This document shows positions 6,194 through 14,421 of a DNA stretch of 22,350 nucleotides, in pieces (within the stretch, counting starts at the first letter, position 1; each line of letters starts with the position of its first letter). The translations under genes were made by a program, and so were the position numbers. The notes beneath the pieces are model-generated. The model ran no database searches. It worked only from the letters and a program-made list of their open reading frames with translations, and had not been told where the DNA came from. This DNA is from STD1-204 sp041649895 (GTDB lineage: Bacteria > Patescibacteriota > Minisyncoccia > Minisyncoccales > Minisyncoccaceae): contig JBAZMG010000009.1 of NCBI GenBank assembly GCA_041649895.1, positions 1-22,350 of the forward strand, in the 5' to 3' direction.

Positions 6194-7288
6194 CTATTCG
6201 GTCTGCGCGGAAATATTCAATAATATCCCGCAGGCGATCAACTCAAACAACAAGTGCGAACTGCCGTAAGTGATGAACGGAAGAGGCGTGCCGGAGAGCG
6301 GTAATAACCCGGTCATAGCGCCAATGTTTACAAAAGCCTGGATCGCTATCCAAGAACTGATCCCGATCGCGACCAATTTCGCGAAAGCGTCGTTTTGTTT
6401 TCTGGCAATAAAAAAAGAAGTGATAATAAATATGACGAACGCGGCGATCAAAAACAGGCAGCCTAAAAATCCGGTTTCCTCCGCGTAGATGGCGAAAATG
6501 GAATCCGAGGTCGCTTCCGGCAACGCTCCGAATTTCTGCGAACTGAATCCAAGTCCGGATCCGATCAATCCGCCGGACCCGATTCCGATCAAAGCTTGTT
6601 TTATGTGATAACCGATGCCCAACGGATCTGTTTCCGGGTTTAAAAACACACTGATCCTTTTCATTCGGTAGGGCGACAAAACCGCGAGAGCGACCGCGGC
6701 ACCGGCGCCCAAAAGCCAAATTCCCAAATTGTGTAAAATCGGAGTATCAGCGCAGAAAAAAACAATACACGCGACCGCGGAAATTATTATGAGCGTACTT
6801 AAATTGGATTGAAGCACTAACGCGAGAGCGGTTAATCCAAGGACAAGCAAAAAAACCATTAATTTATTTTTCGGCGTGCGTTTGGCGCTTAAGATCGCGG
6901 ACAAATAAAGTATTGCCGCCAGCTTTAAAAATTCCGACGGTTGAAGGCTTAACGGTCCCAAATTAAGCCAGCGAGTCGCTCCGCCCTCGGTTTGTGAGAG
7001 CGCGGGCACGAACACGGCGATCATCAGAGCAAACGCGATCGCGAAGATCACAAAACTGAATTTCTTGTAAAATCTCAAAGGAATTTTAAAAGCGATAAAT
7101 CCCAGAACCAATCCGGGTAAAAGACCGAAAATTATTTGGTGGAACAGATAAAAGTTTGGCGCGCGTTTCACCTCGATTGACGCGGGGCCGGTTGCCGTGG
7201 CCAAAGCCAAAAGACCTATTAAGATCAAAAACAGGATGGTCGCGAGAAGCGTTAGATTCGGCCTATTTTTTACTCTTTGATGCGCCAT
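6194..7288 (-). CDS. ftsW: SEDS-family peptidoglycan glycosyltransferase (FtsW/RodA type)
   Basis: This is an integral-membrane SEDS protein that polymerises lipid II into glycan strands together with a class B PBP. It has 364 residues and about ten hydrophobic segments. Family motifs are GGATRWLNLGPLSLQPSEF in the first half, then the large loop with GLGFSSQKFGALPEATSDS, which contains the conserved Asp, followed by IFAIYAEETGFLG, and PLPFITYGSS near the C-terminus. The ATG at 7288 overlaps the murD 3' end by 26 bp, implying coupled translation. The position between murD and murG is the usual ftsW place in division/cell-wall clusters and favours FtsW over RodA. No class B PBP partner is encoded here. 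Confidence 0.93.
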   Translation of the reverse strand: MAHQRVKNRPNLTLLATILFLILIGLLALATATGPASIEVKRAPNFYLFHQIIFGLLPGLVLGFIAFKIPLRFYKKFSFVIFAIAFALMIAVFVPALSQTEGGATRWLNLGPLSLQPSEFLKLAAILYLSAILSAKRTPKNKLMVFLLVLGLTALALVLQSNLSTLIIISAVACIVFFCADTPILHNLGIWLLGAGAAVALAVLSPYRMKRISVFLNPETDPLGIGYHIKQALIGIGSGGLIGSGLGFSSQKFGALPEATSDSIFAIYAEETGFLGCLFLIAAFVIFIITSFFIARKQNDAFAKLVAIGISSWIAIQAFVNIGAMTGLLPLSGTPLPFITYGSSHLLFELIACGILLNISAQTE

Positions 7289-8597
7289 ATTGTTTTATGT
7301 ATTTTTTAAACAGATCTCCTCGTTCTTTATAGTCGCGAAACAAACCAAAGCTCGGTGACGCGGGAGACAACAGACAAATCTTACCCGGTTCGGTTTTCGC
7401 GAAAGCGATCTTTATTGCCGTCGACATATCGTCCGCGAAGAAAACATCAAATCTTTTCAGTTCTTTTTTTTCTATGCCGTTTAATATTTTTTTTCCGGAT
7501 GTCGGGAATAGGATCAAGTTTTTAATATTGCTTTTAACCAGCCGTTCGGATATTTTTTTAAAATCAATTCCCCTGTCCATTCCGCCTAAGATCATCGTGT
7601 TTACTCTGTCGCCAAGAGTGTCCAGCGCGAATACCGCGGCTTCGGGAATGGTGGAAATGGAATCGTCATAAAATTCAATGCCCCTATATTTGCCCACTCT
7701 TTCCAGCCGATGCGGCAGACCCTTAAATGACCTTATCCCTTTTAATATTTGTTCATTGGACAGCTTTAAGATTTTGCCGACTTCCATTACCGCTGCCAAA
7801 TTATCCATATGGGTTATAGCTTTCAAACCGGGAATGGCCGCGGACACAGATTTGTATTTCTTTGGATCGATTGGAATGATTTTCGATCTCACTTTTTTTG
7901 CCAAATTTTTCAGTTCTTTTATTTTAGGATTAAAGATAAAGTAATCATTTGTCTTTTGATGTATGGCGATATTGGACTTGGCAGCGAAATATTCTTTGAA
8001 ATCTTTGTAATAATCCAAATGCTCCGGAAAAAGATTTAAAAATACGGCAATGTGTGGGCTCGCGCGTAAGAATTGCAGTTGATGGCACGACAGTTCAAAA
8101 ACAAAATAATCTTTCTTTTTCGCTTTTGAAAGAAAAGATAGAGCCGGTGTTTCAATGTTGCCGACGAGATGGGCGCTTATTTTATTTTTAATGAGGATGT
8201 TGTGGATTAGAGCGGAAGTAGTGCTTTTTCCCTTGGTTCCCGTGATTCCAATGATCGTTCCCGGACAATTATCAAAAAATAATTCCGTTTGGCTGGTGAA
8301 TTTAGCGGTCTTGCTGAAAAAAGGCCTGATCTTTTTCATCTGGATCCCCGGGGATTTGATTACGACACTGTAATCCTTCGCGTTATCCAGATAATTTTTC
8401 CCGCCGAAATATTCGTTGTTTTTATCTTTTTTCAAGATTTGCCTCGTTTTCAAATCAAGCTCTCTAATTTCTTTTTGGTCGGCGATAAACAATTTTTTAT
8501 TTTTGAATTGTTTTCGCAGGAATAAAAAAGTATCCAAGCCTTCGCGGCCGGCCCCGAGTATGAGTATTTGTTCTTTTCCAAGAGCGCTGATCTTCAT
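7263..8597 (-). CDS. murD: UDP-N-acetylmuramoyl-L-alanine--glutamate ligase, probably MurD2 type
   Basis: This is a Mur ligase of 444 residues. It has an N-terminal UDP-binding GAGREG, the ATP loop GITGTKGKSTT (about 117-127), NIETPAL, FELSCHQL (168-174), PEHLDYY, the likely carbamylated Lys in AAKSNI (about 207), GLPHRLE and a C-terminal domain with LLSPASPSFGLF and YKERGDLF. Two substrate-side motifs differ from classical MurD: DDSISTIPEA (311-320) stands where E. coli has NDSKATN, and SPSFGLF stands where ASLDQF or similar is expected. A murL gene lies nearby, so addition of L-Glu (MurD2) is plausible, but the amino acid specificity is inferred. It begins the murD-ftsW-murG run, with a possible promoter immediately upstream. 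Confidence 0.93.
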   Translation of the reverse strand: MKISALGKEQILILGAGREGLDTFLFLRKQFKNKKLFIADQKEIRELDLKTRQILKKDKNNEYFGGKNYLDNAKDYSVVIKSPGIQMKKIRPFFSKTAKFTSQTELFFDNCPGTIIGITGTKGKSTTSALIHNILIKNKISAHLVGNIETPALSFLSKAKKKDYFVFELSCHQLQFLRASPHIAVFLNLFPEHLDYYKDFKEYFAAKSNIAIHQKTNDYFIFNPKIKELKNLAKKVRSKIIPIDPKKYKSVSAAIPGLKAITHMDNLAAVMEVGKILKLSNEQILKGIRSFKGLPHRLERVGKYRGIEFYDDSISTIPEAAVFALDTLGDRVNTMILGGMDRGIDFKKISERLVKSNIKNLILFPTSGKKILNGIEKKELKRFDVFFADDMSTAIKIAFAKTEPGKICLLSPASPSFGLFRDYKERGDLFKKYIKQYGASKSKK

Positions 8598-8600
8598 AGT

Positions 8601-8638
8601 TGTATATATAATTTATCATATTTAATCAATCCCGACAA
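8601..8638 (-). promoter_or_regulatory. Putative promoter(s) of murD
   Basis: Two overlapping minus-strand possibilities each have a 17-bp spacer: TTGATT (8624-8629) with TATACA (8601-8606), or TTGTCG (8633-8638) with TAAATT (8610-8615). The second leaves a short leader and is the more sensible. A promoter is needed here because the upstream gene has its own terminator at 8655-8700. Confidence 0.4.
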
Positions 8639-8654
8639 TTCGTAAAATTTGTAT

Positions 8655-8700
8655 AAAAAAAGGAGAAACGCTTTGCTTGTTTTAAGCAGATTGTTCCTCC
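8655..8700 (-). terminator. Strong intrinsic terminator of the 8682-9248 gene
   Basis: On the minus strand GGAGGAAC (8693-8700) pairs with GTTTCTCC (8662-8669) with one mismatch, capped by an inner GCTT/AAGC stem (8675-8678 with 8684-8687), and is followed by seven T (8655-8661). The TAA stop codon of the gene lies inside the hairpin. Confidence 0.85.
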
Positions 8701-9248
8701 GGAAACGTGACCGTCGCGGCAATCAGTTCGCTAAAGCAGCTTACTGTGCTTGCCTTGCATTGTGGCATTTCGACCACAAATTTAGCGAGAAAATCGCGAG
8801 CTTCACGCAGTCGGTTATCGAAGATAAGCCGACCAAGACATTTACCGACAAGATTGCAGGATGTTTTCTTGGACACCCCGGACCCTTGTAATTTTCTTAC
8901 GAATTCCATACTTTGCCGGAAATCACTATCGCGCTTTTCATAAAAGTCGTCGATAATCAGCCCGGTAAGTTTGGCCGCAAAACTGTCAGCGAACGCTCTG
9001 CAGGTTATATCGGAATCGTTCGGTAATAAGCGGTTTGCCTTGCGGATCAAGCCGACTGCTTCATCAAAGCGCTGACAAGCAACATAACTGGCTACTTGTT
9101 TTTTGCACGCCTTGATCGCTTCAACCGTTAGCTCTTCTTGCTGTCCTCGGCTGAGACGGTCGTCCTTTATGCGCAACAGGACGTGATCAAGATTTCCGCA
9201 CTTGACACAAGCGGAAATGACTCGGTGGTCGTCGTCTTTGATTTTCAT
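8682..9248 (-). CDS. Unknown helical-repeat-like protein with its own transcription unit
   Basis: I do not recognise this protein. The ATG at 9248 is chosen because AGGAGG (9254-9259) sits 5-6 nt upstream; the longer frame from 9290 starts inside the leader. The 189 residues are almost entirely helix-forming, with a repeated pattern of short amphipathic helices (for example ASYVACQRFDEAVGLIRKAN and KCLGRLIFDNRLREARDFLA) that suggests a TPR-like alpha-solenoid. It is rich in Cys (CVKCGN near the N-terminus) compared with its neighbours. It has a perfect consensus promoter, a leader of about 50 nt and a strong terminator, so it is an independent unit inserted between murL and murD. No signal peptide or membrane helix is seen. 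Confidence 0.75.
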   Translation of the reverse strand: MKIKDDDHRVISACVKCGNLDHVLLRIKDDRLSRGQQEELTVEAIKACKKQVASYVACQRFDEAVGLIRKANRLLPNDSDITCRAFADSFAAKLTGLIIDDFYEKRDSDFRQSMEFVRKLQGSGVSKKTSCNLVGKCLGRLIFDNRLREARDFLAKFVVEMPQCKASTVSCFSELIAATVTFPEEQSA

Positions 9249-9253
9249 TAATT

Positions 9254-9297
9254 TCCTCCTACAAGCATACCCTGCCAGAATGAGCGACAAGGTGCTG
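9254..9297 (-). promoter_or_regulatory. Leader with CAGCACC motif and full Shine-Dalgarno
   Basis: On the minus strand CAGCACC (9291-9297) begins exactly 5 nt after the -10 box, and AGGAGG (9254-9259) lies just before the ATG at 9248. The same order and the same 5-nt spacing recur at 22063-22111. The housekeeping genes here have no comparable ribosome binding site. Confidence 0.65.
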
Positions 9298-9302
9298 GTT
9301 AT

Positions 9303-9331
9303 ATTATAAAATTATATAAAATATATGTCAA
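9303..9331 (-). promoter_or_regulatory. Perfect consensus sigma-70-type promoter
   Basis: On the minus strand TTGACA (9326-9331) and TATAAT (9303-9308) are separated by exactly 17 bp, and the spacer is entirely A/T. It drives the 8682-9248 gene. Confidence 0.85.
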
Positions 9332-9356
9332 TCTGTTGATTTGTCCACAGGAGGAA

Positions 9357-10757
9357 TTACTTTAAAAAAGACTTTTTGTAATCGAAATTCTTGGGAACAT
9401 TGTTTTTACTATCCCAATTTTCCAATATTCTTTTCGCCTCTTTTTCCCAATCTTTTGTTTTGGGCATTATTTTTTGTTCAAAATATTTCAAGATTAAGGG
9501 TTGCTCCACTCCTTTGACGATATTCTTTTTCCAGCCAAGATAAAGAGCGATCAAAGATTCTTTTTTTGTTCCCACGCACTCCAGCGGCTTTACTTTTTTT
9601 TCGCTCGTCAATTCAAGGATCAAAGGAATTAGATCTTTCTCGCCATACAGATCTTTTTTAAATATGTTTTTCAGATCCGTTGATTTTAAAAACGGATAAA
9701 GGATCATATAAACAAACAAACACTTGGAACATTTTCCGCACCACTCCCCTGTTTTTTGTTTTGTTCCGGAGCAGGTTTTTTCCGCTTCGTTGCAGCTAAG
9801 AAATATGGGAAAGTATTTCGGGTCCCGAGCAAACAGTTTGGCGATTTGCAATTCGTAGAGCGGTCGCAAAATGCTAAAGTAATCAATATCCGGACTCAAG
9901 TACTTCTTTACGTATTCTCGAAAGTTGTTCTCAAAATCAAAAGTCTTTGAATATTGATGGTTGATCTCAAGGCCCAAATAATCGACATTGCCCTCATTGC
10001 TGCTTTTTTCGTTTCCGATAATTATGTATTTTTGGTTAAATAGTGTGGCCGCGAGGACGCTCATAAAAGATAAATAAGCCACAAACGGAGTGTGCCCGTT
10101 TAAATAACCCTCGCGGTTCAGCTTTAATAATAGCGGGTCAATCTTCCTTTCGCAAATGACAATTTGTTTGCTATGAGATTCCTTTGCCATCGCAGACGAA
10201 GCTTTTGTCGGATTCAATAAAAAACAAGAAATATTCGTTTTTTTTGCTTTTAACAAATCCAAAACAACAGCAGAATCTTTTCCTCCGCCGAGCGGCACCA
10301 AAATATTTTTTACCGAAGGACTGAACTTATACGATTTTAAATCGCTTTTTTCGTTTGCGACAATCTTAACAAAATTTTTAGCTTTGAAATTTATTTTGTT
10401 CTCGTAGAAAAACTGTCCCATTCCCTTGAACAACAAATTTTGCCACCACTTTATCTGATCCGAATTCAATCCATTCGGTTTGATTAATATTGTCGGAGAA
10501 CAAAACGCTTTCCAATAACTGAGCAATTCCACAAGGCCCAGATTGAAAACAAAAGTATCAATGTTTTGCTTTTTTATTTTTTTTGCGGCCGCGGGAATAT
10601 TCTTTATTTTTATTTCCGGAGAAAATGAAAATTTTTCGGCACTGAAAGAAAAAACGATTTCCAGATCGTTGCCTTTGAATTTCCACTTATATGATTCGTA
10701 ATTAAAAACAGGAAAATCCCGCCTTAATCGCGTTATGTTTTTCGGTTTAAATTTCAT
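9357..10757 (-). CDS. murL: UDP-MurNAc-L-Ala-L-Glu epimerase (MurL-like)
   Basis: MurL epimerises the terminal L-Glu of UDP-MurNAc-L-Ala-L-Glu to D-Glu in an ATP-dependent way, as characterised in Xanthomonas. This 466-residue protein has a MurL-like layout: an N-terminal domain of about 145 residues, a PP-loop-type ATP motif VPLGGGKDSAVVLDLL (154-169), GNEKSSNEGNVDY (248-260), and a Cys-rich segment with CNEAEKTCSG and WCGKCSKC (322-346). The start at 10757 is chosen because the ATG overlaps the mraY stop as ATGA; an upstream start at 10814 would lie inside mraY. Being coupled to mraY and near murD supports a cell-wall role. A different PP-loop AMP-forming enzyme is the alternative. Confidence 0.82.
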   Translation of the reverse strand: MKFKPKNITRLRRDFPVFNYESYKWKFKGNDLEIVFSFSAEKFSFSPEIKIKNIPAAAKKIKKQNIDTFVFNLGLVELLSYWKAFCSPTILIKPNGLNSDQIKWWQNLLFKGMGQFFYENKINFKAKNFVKIVANEKSDLKSYKFSPSVKNILVPLGGGKDSAVVLDLLKAKKTNISCFLLNPTKASSAMAKESHSKQIVICERKIDPLLLKLNREGYLNGHTPFVAYLSFMSVLAATLFNQKYIIIGNEKSSNEGNVDYLGLEINHQYSKTFDFENNFREYVKKYLSPDIDYFSILRPLYELQIAKLFARDPKYFPIFLSCNEAEKTCSGTKQKTGEWCGKCSKCLFVYMILYPFLKSTDLKNIFKKDLYGEKDLIPLILELTSEKKVKPLECVGTKKESLIALYLGWKKNIVKGVEQPLILKYFEQKIMPKTKDWEKEAKRILENWDSKNNVPKNFDYKKSFLK

Positions 10758-11839
10758 TTTGTAAGTAATTGTATTGATATGCCTAGGATCGCGAATACGA
10801 TCGCGATAATCCAAAGTCGCATTGTGATTTGTTCGGGCTTCCAGCCGATCGCTTCCAGGTGATGATGTATCGGGGTTGAAAGCCAGATCTTTTTGTGCCT
10901 TATCTTTTTTGACAGCAACTGCAAGATCACCGAACCGGTTTCAATGACCAAAACACCGGCAATTATCGGCAGGACAACCACGGAATTGGTCAAAAAGGCG
11001 ACGGCAACCATCGTCATTGTTAATCCGAGCACGCCCGTTTCACCCATATAAAATTTGGCGGGCGGAATATTAAACCAGAGAAAGCGGAAAAGAGTACCCA
11101 GGATGATCGCGCAAAAAGCCGCTAAGTCGGTCTTGCCTTGAGCGAGCGCGATAATGGTAAACGCGCCGAATATGACTCCAAAGACACCGCCCGCTAAGCC
11201 GTCGATCCCATCAACCACTCCGCTGGCCCACGATGCCAAACTGACGACAACATAAAGCACAACATACCAAATTCCAATGGGAACATCGATTCCCTCGGGA
11301 AAATTAAAGATCAGAGGTATTCGCACGGTGTCCATTCCCAGTTTGAAATAAAACCAAGCACCGCCGATCAAACCGATCACGATCACGAGCAATAATCTGG
11401 TTCTGAATTTCAATCCTCCGCCAATATATTTGCCCCGGCCGTAAACCACAAGAATATCATCAATAAGGCCGATTATCGAAGCGGCGAATATGGTAAAAAG
11501 AGGTATCCAAGTTTCCTTTCGAGATAAAAAGTTCAGTTTCTTTATCCACCAAATGTCGGCGAATGTGCTTATTAAAAAGATCGCAGCGGTCAATATGAGA
11601 ATGCTCGCCCAGATCACGATCCCGCCGCCCCTTGGCACCGTTGTTTCTTTTTCCTTGTGCAAGCTTAAAAACACTTCGGCTTTTTTTCCATCAATGGTTT
11701 TGCCGCGAGCCTCCTTTTTCCAAAATTTTATTTTATACAGAAATTTGATCAAATATTCGGCGACAAAGCTTGATATCGCCCACGCCAAGAAAGCAAGAAT
11801 AAATATTTTAATAGCCCCGAAGGTAAAATCTGAGATCAT
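10754..11839 (-). CDS. mraY: Phospho-MurNAc-pentapeptide transferase
   Basis: MraY moves phospho-MurNAc-pentapeptide from UDP to undecaprenyl phosphate, making lipid I at the membrane. It has about ten hydrophobic helices and family motifs in order: VPRGGGIVIW, GLIDDILVVYGRGKYIGGG (the Asp pair), SGVVDGIDGLAGG (catalytic Asp region), FYMGETGVLGL and TPIHHHLEAIGW (the His triplet). In the MGDxGSL motif the Asp is replaced by Glu (MGETGVL). ATG at 11839 (361 residues) is preferred over a TTG at 11857 that would overlap the carboxypeptidase by 7 bp. No Shine-Dalgarno is visible for either. The 3' end overlaps murL by 4 bp. Confidence 0.95.
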   Translation of the reverse strand: MISDFTFGAIKIFILAFLAWAISSFVAEYLIKFLYKIKFWKKEARGKTIDGKKAEVFLSLHKEKETTVPRGGGIVIWASILILTAAIFLISTFADIWWIKKLNFLSRKETWIPLFTIFAASIIGLIDDILVVYGRGKYIGGGLKFRTRLLLVIVIGLIGGAWFYFKLGMDTVRIPLIFNFPEGIDVPIGIWYVVLYVVVSLASWASGVVDGIDGLAGGVFGVIFGAFTIIALAQGKTDLAAFCAIILGTLFRFLWFNIPPAKFYMGETGVLGLTMTMVAVAFLTNSVVVLPIIAGVLVIETGSVILQLLSKKIRHKKIWLSTPIHHHLEAIGWKPEQITMRLWIIAIVFAILGISIQLLTK

Positions 11840-11850
11840 ATGAAATATTT

Positions 11851-12810
11851 TTACCAAACAAAAGAATTATCGGTCCAATTTTTTATCTTTTTCGCTTCTT
11901 CGAATCGATCAGCTTTTCCATTCGCGCCCAAAACAATATCAATAATATATTCGCCGGCATTTTTAGAGAATGGTCGCCTTGATATTAAAATAATACACCC
12001 GTTTGCCTCTTTTGTATATCCTGTCTTACCCCACAAATACACTTCATTGTTCCGTAAAAGTTCGTTTGTTGTTTCCAATAGATGGCGAGGCTTGCCGTTT
12101 GAATAAAGGTCAAATGACGCAATTGAGCAGATCGCGGGTATGGTCGGATAATATTTCATAATATAGATGGCGAGCGTTTTCAAGTCTTCCGTTGTTGACG
12201 TGTTTACATAAGAATTTTCTATATCAAGGCCCGTGGGGTTGTAAAAAATAGTGTTATTGAGCCCTATCTCGCCGGCCTTCTTGTTCATCAGATTGATAAA
12301 ATCATTTCGATTCATTTTTTGCGCCAAAACCTCGGCAGCTCCGTTGTCCGATTCGATGAGCATAAAATACAAGAGATTTTTCACGGTCAATTTTTCGCCG
12401 ATCATTAATTCGCCCAAAGTTCCCATCTCTTCCGAAACCGCGCTACGCTTAACGATGGCCGTATCGTCCATATTGTAATTTTCCAAAACTATTATCGCGG
12501 TCATCAACTTACTGATCGAAGCGATTGGCACAGCCAAATCTTTTTCTTTTTCAAAAAGAATTTTTTCTTTTCCCGTTTCTACGCTAACCAAAGTTGACAA
12601 GGCTGATTTCGCGCTAACACTCAAATCAATCACCTTGTTTTTCTTTAATGGCCGAAAAAGGCTATCTTCATTAACCGCCAAAAACAAACCGGCGCTTTCA
12701 CCCCGATTGATCTTTGTATTACCGTCCGCCAGTAGCGGCATTAATAGAAATAGAGCTAATACGATAAACAGGAAATAGCCATTCCCTCTTTTTTTCTTTT
12801 TCTGTGCCAT
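11851..12810 (-). CDS. D-alanyl-D-alanine carboxypeptidase (S11 family)
   Basis: This is a penicillin-binding-protein-type serine peptidase that trims or cleaves D-Ala ends in peptidoglycan outside the membrane. The three active-site motifs are present: SxxK at Ser98-Lys101 (PIASISK), SDN at about 154-156 (ESDNGAAE) and KTG at 262-264 (WGKTGYTKEA). An N-terminal Lys/Arg-rich stretch and one hydrophobic helix (about 11-28) act as signal anchor. The length of 319 is shorter than E. coli PBP5, and the C-terminal beta domain and amphipathic anchor appear to be missing. An endopeptidase of the PBP7 type is therefore also possible. It lies 4 bp after the coiled-coil receptor gene and 11 bp before mraY. 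Confidence 0.9.
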   Translation of the reverse strand: MAQKKKKRGNGYFLFIVLALFLLMPLLADGNTKINRGESAGLFLAVNEDSLFRPLKKNKVIDLSVSAKSALSTLVSVETGKEKILFEKEKDLAVPIASISKLMTAIIVLENYNMDDTAIVKRSAVSEEMGTLGELMIGEKLTVKNLLYFMLIESDNGAAEVLAQKMNRNDFINLMNKKAGEIGLNNTIFYNPTGLDIENSYVNTSTTEDLKTLAIYIMKYYPTIPAICSIASFDLYSNGKPRHLLETTNELLRNNEVYLWGKTGYTKEANGCIILISRRPFSKNAGEYIIDIVLGANGKADRFEEAKKIKNWTDNSFVW

Positions 12811-12814
12811 CGCT

Positions 12815-14011
12815 TTAAGATTTTTTCGGGAAATTATTTTTCTTTTCTTCCAGCTCCCTGATCTTATTTTTCAACTCAACCATTTTATTCTCCCGATTAA
12901 TAAAAATATCACTGAATTGTTGAAGTTCGTCGATCTTTTCTTCGAGTTCTTGCCCTCGTTTTTTCAATTCCTTAGTTCGTTCTTGAACTTCCACCTCAAG
13001 ATTGTTGTTCATTTGTTCAAGTTCTTTTGTTCGGTTCTTTACGGCAATCTCCAGAGCGATATTCGATTTCTCCAATGTTTTTTTAGTCTCCTCCAATTTT
13101 TCCGTGTTTTCTTCCAGTTCCCGCGTCCTTTGACGCACCAACCTTTCGCATTCGGTCTTTTGATTGCTGATCTTCTCGGTATATCTCAAAAGAATAAAAC
13201 AGAGAAAAGCGATCAAGACGAATATTATCGATTTGCCGATAATATCAGGTTCCAATTCCGGAAATATTATCAAAGACGCGAGAGAGGTCAGAACGATCGC
13301 GACCAAAATATCCGTGGTGATGATCGACGCGAAAGGATTTTTTTCAATGGCGATATAGCCCAATATCAAAACATATATGGGAATTGTGATATAAAACAAC
13401 GGGTAAACGGAAATTCCCTGCTCGGGCAAAAAGAAGACCAGGACGAATCCCAATATTGCCAGAGTGAGGAGCATAAACAAAAACAAGTCTTTTTTATTTT
13501 CTTCCTTGCTATCCTTGTTCGCCCAGGCGCGCGAAAAATTGTAGAGGATCAAAAACAACATCACAAAGATGAAAAAGGCGAAGGCGTAATAAACCAAATT
13601 CTCCTTTTGGAAAGCAAGCACGTTGAATTTGAAAAAGAATACCGTGTTTACTATCGATTGCGCGTCGTTTACGGCAATAAAAACAAAAGAGATCAGATAA
13701 GAAATAAATAGCGGCAGTTTTTGATTTCTGATGGCGCAAAATTCGATGGAAAAATGATAAAGAAAAACGGGTATCAAAAATACAGCCAGAGTGAATATTT
13801 TACTGATAATCTCTGCTTTTGGGTTTAAGCCAAAAGTATAGGATTCCCAGATAAAGAAAGTGCCCAAAGCCCAGAAAAATTGCAACAAGCCGGCAAGAAG
13901 AAATATCGCGGTCGCGCGCCTTTTCTTCCTGAAAAACAAGATCAGACTGATCAGTAAGATAAAGGCACTGCTCGGGAGCAAGAGGTATATTGATAAGGGC
14001 GCGGAAGACAT
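12815..14011 (-). CDS. Membrane receptor-like protein with long coiled coil, no kinase domain
   Basis: This is a 398-residue protein. The first 270 residues carry about eight hydrophobic helices in the arrangement seen at the N-terminus of many membrane histidine kinases, including the one at 14422-16014. The remainder (about 275-398) is a highly charged coiled coil with a recurring RTRELEE / NRTKELEQ / ERTKELKK pattern. No His box, ATP-binding N, G1 or G2 motifs follow, and the frame ends cleanly at a stop 4 bp before the carboxypeptidase gene, so it does not look like a frameshift remnant. It begins 8 bp after the response regulator. It may be a signal-input partner for the neighbouring kinase; the ligand is unknown. 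Confidence 0.8.
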   Translation of the reverse strand: MSSAPLSIYLLLPSSAFILLISLILFFRKKRRATAIFLLAGLLQFFWALGTFFIWESYTFGLNPKAEIISKIFTLAVFLIPVFLYHFSIEFCAIRNQKLPLFISYLISFVFIAVNDAQSIVNTVFFFKFNVLAFQKENLVYYAFAFFIFVMLFLILYNFSRAWANKDSKEENKKDLFLFMLLTLAILGFVLVFFLPEQGISVYPLFYITIPIYVLILGYIAIEKNPFASIITTDILVAIVLTSLASLIIFPELEPDIIGKSIIFVLIAFLCFILLRYTEKISNQKTECERLVRQRTRELEENTEKLEETKKTLEKSNIALEIAVKNRTKELEQMNNNLEVEVQERTKELKKRGQELEEKIDELQQFSDIFINRENKMVELKNKIRELEEKKNNFPKKS

Positions 14012-14019
14012 AAACAGTT

Positions 14020-14385
14020 TTATTTTAAAAATTTATTAATTTTTTCCAAAACCTCGCTCGGATTCAAGTTGGATTTGATCAGGTATTCTTTCGCGCCGAG
14101 CGAAAAAGCCTTTTCTTTCGTTTCCTTATCGTCGAAATTTGACAATATCACCACCGGGGCATCTTCCACTCCGGCAATCCCCTTCCGTTTTTCGAGAAAA
14201 TAGATTCCGTTTTCTTTTGGCAAAAGGATGTCCAATACTATCAGATCCGGTTTTTCTTTTTTCGCGATTTCCAGTCCCTCATCCACCTCCATCGCGTTAA
14301 TTACTTCATAGCCCTCTTTGGAAAATTTAAACCGGTACATTTCAGAAAGTATCTTCTCATCTTCGATGATCAATATTTTTTTCAT
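14020..14385 (-). CDS. Single-domain response regulator (CheY-like)
   Basis: This is a 121-residue receiver domain without an output domain. It shows the acidic pair Glu8-Asp9 (IIEDE), the phosphoacceptor Asp52 (VLDILLP), a Ser at about 82 in place of the common Thr (VVILSNFDD), and the conserved Lys104 (YLIKS). Signalling must therefore pass through protein partners rather than direct DNA binding. It lies between the histidine kinase (36 bp upstream) and the kinase-less receptor (8 bp downstream), most likely one operon, and is the natural phosphorylation target of that kinase. Confidence 0.93.
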   Translation of the reverse strand: MKKILIIEDEKILSEMYRFKFSKEGYEVINAMEVDEGLEIAKKEKPDLIVLDILLPKENGIYFLEKRKGIAGVEDAPVVILSNFDDKETKEKAFSLGAKEYLIKSNLNPSEVLEKINKFLK

Positions 14386-14421
14386 AAGTTTAAATTATTT
14401 TACTAATTAAATTATTAGAAA

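Noticed and set aside
9350..9356. AGGAGG-like sequence on the plus strand
   Set aside because: No plus-strand gene follows; the sequence lies just beyond the murL stop.
12917..13711. Long plus-strand open frame (264 codons)
   Set aside because: It is antisense to the receptor gene; its Phe/Gln/Arg-rich product reflects the coiled-coil and membrane codons on the other strand.
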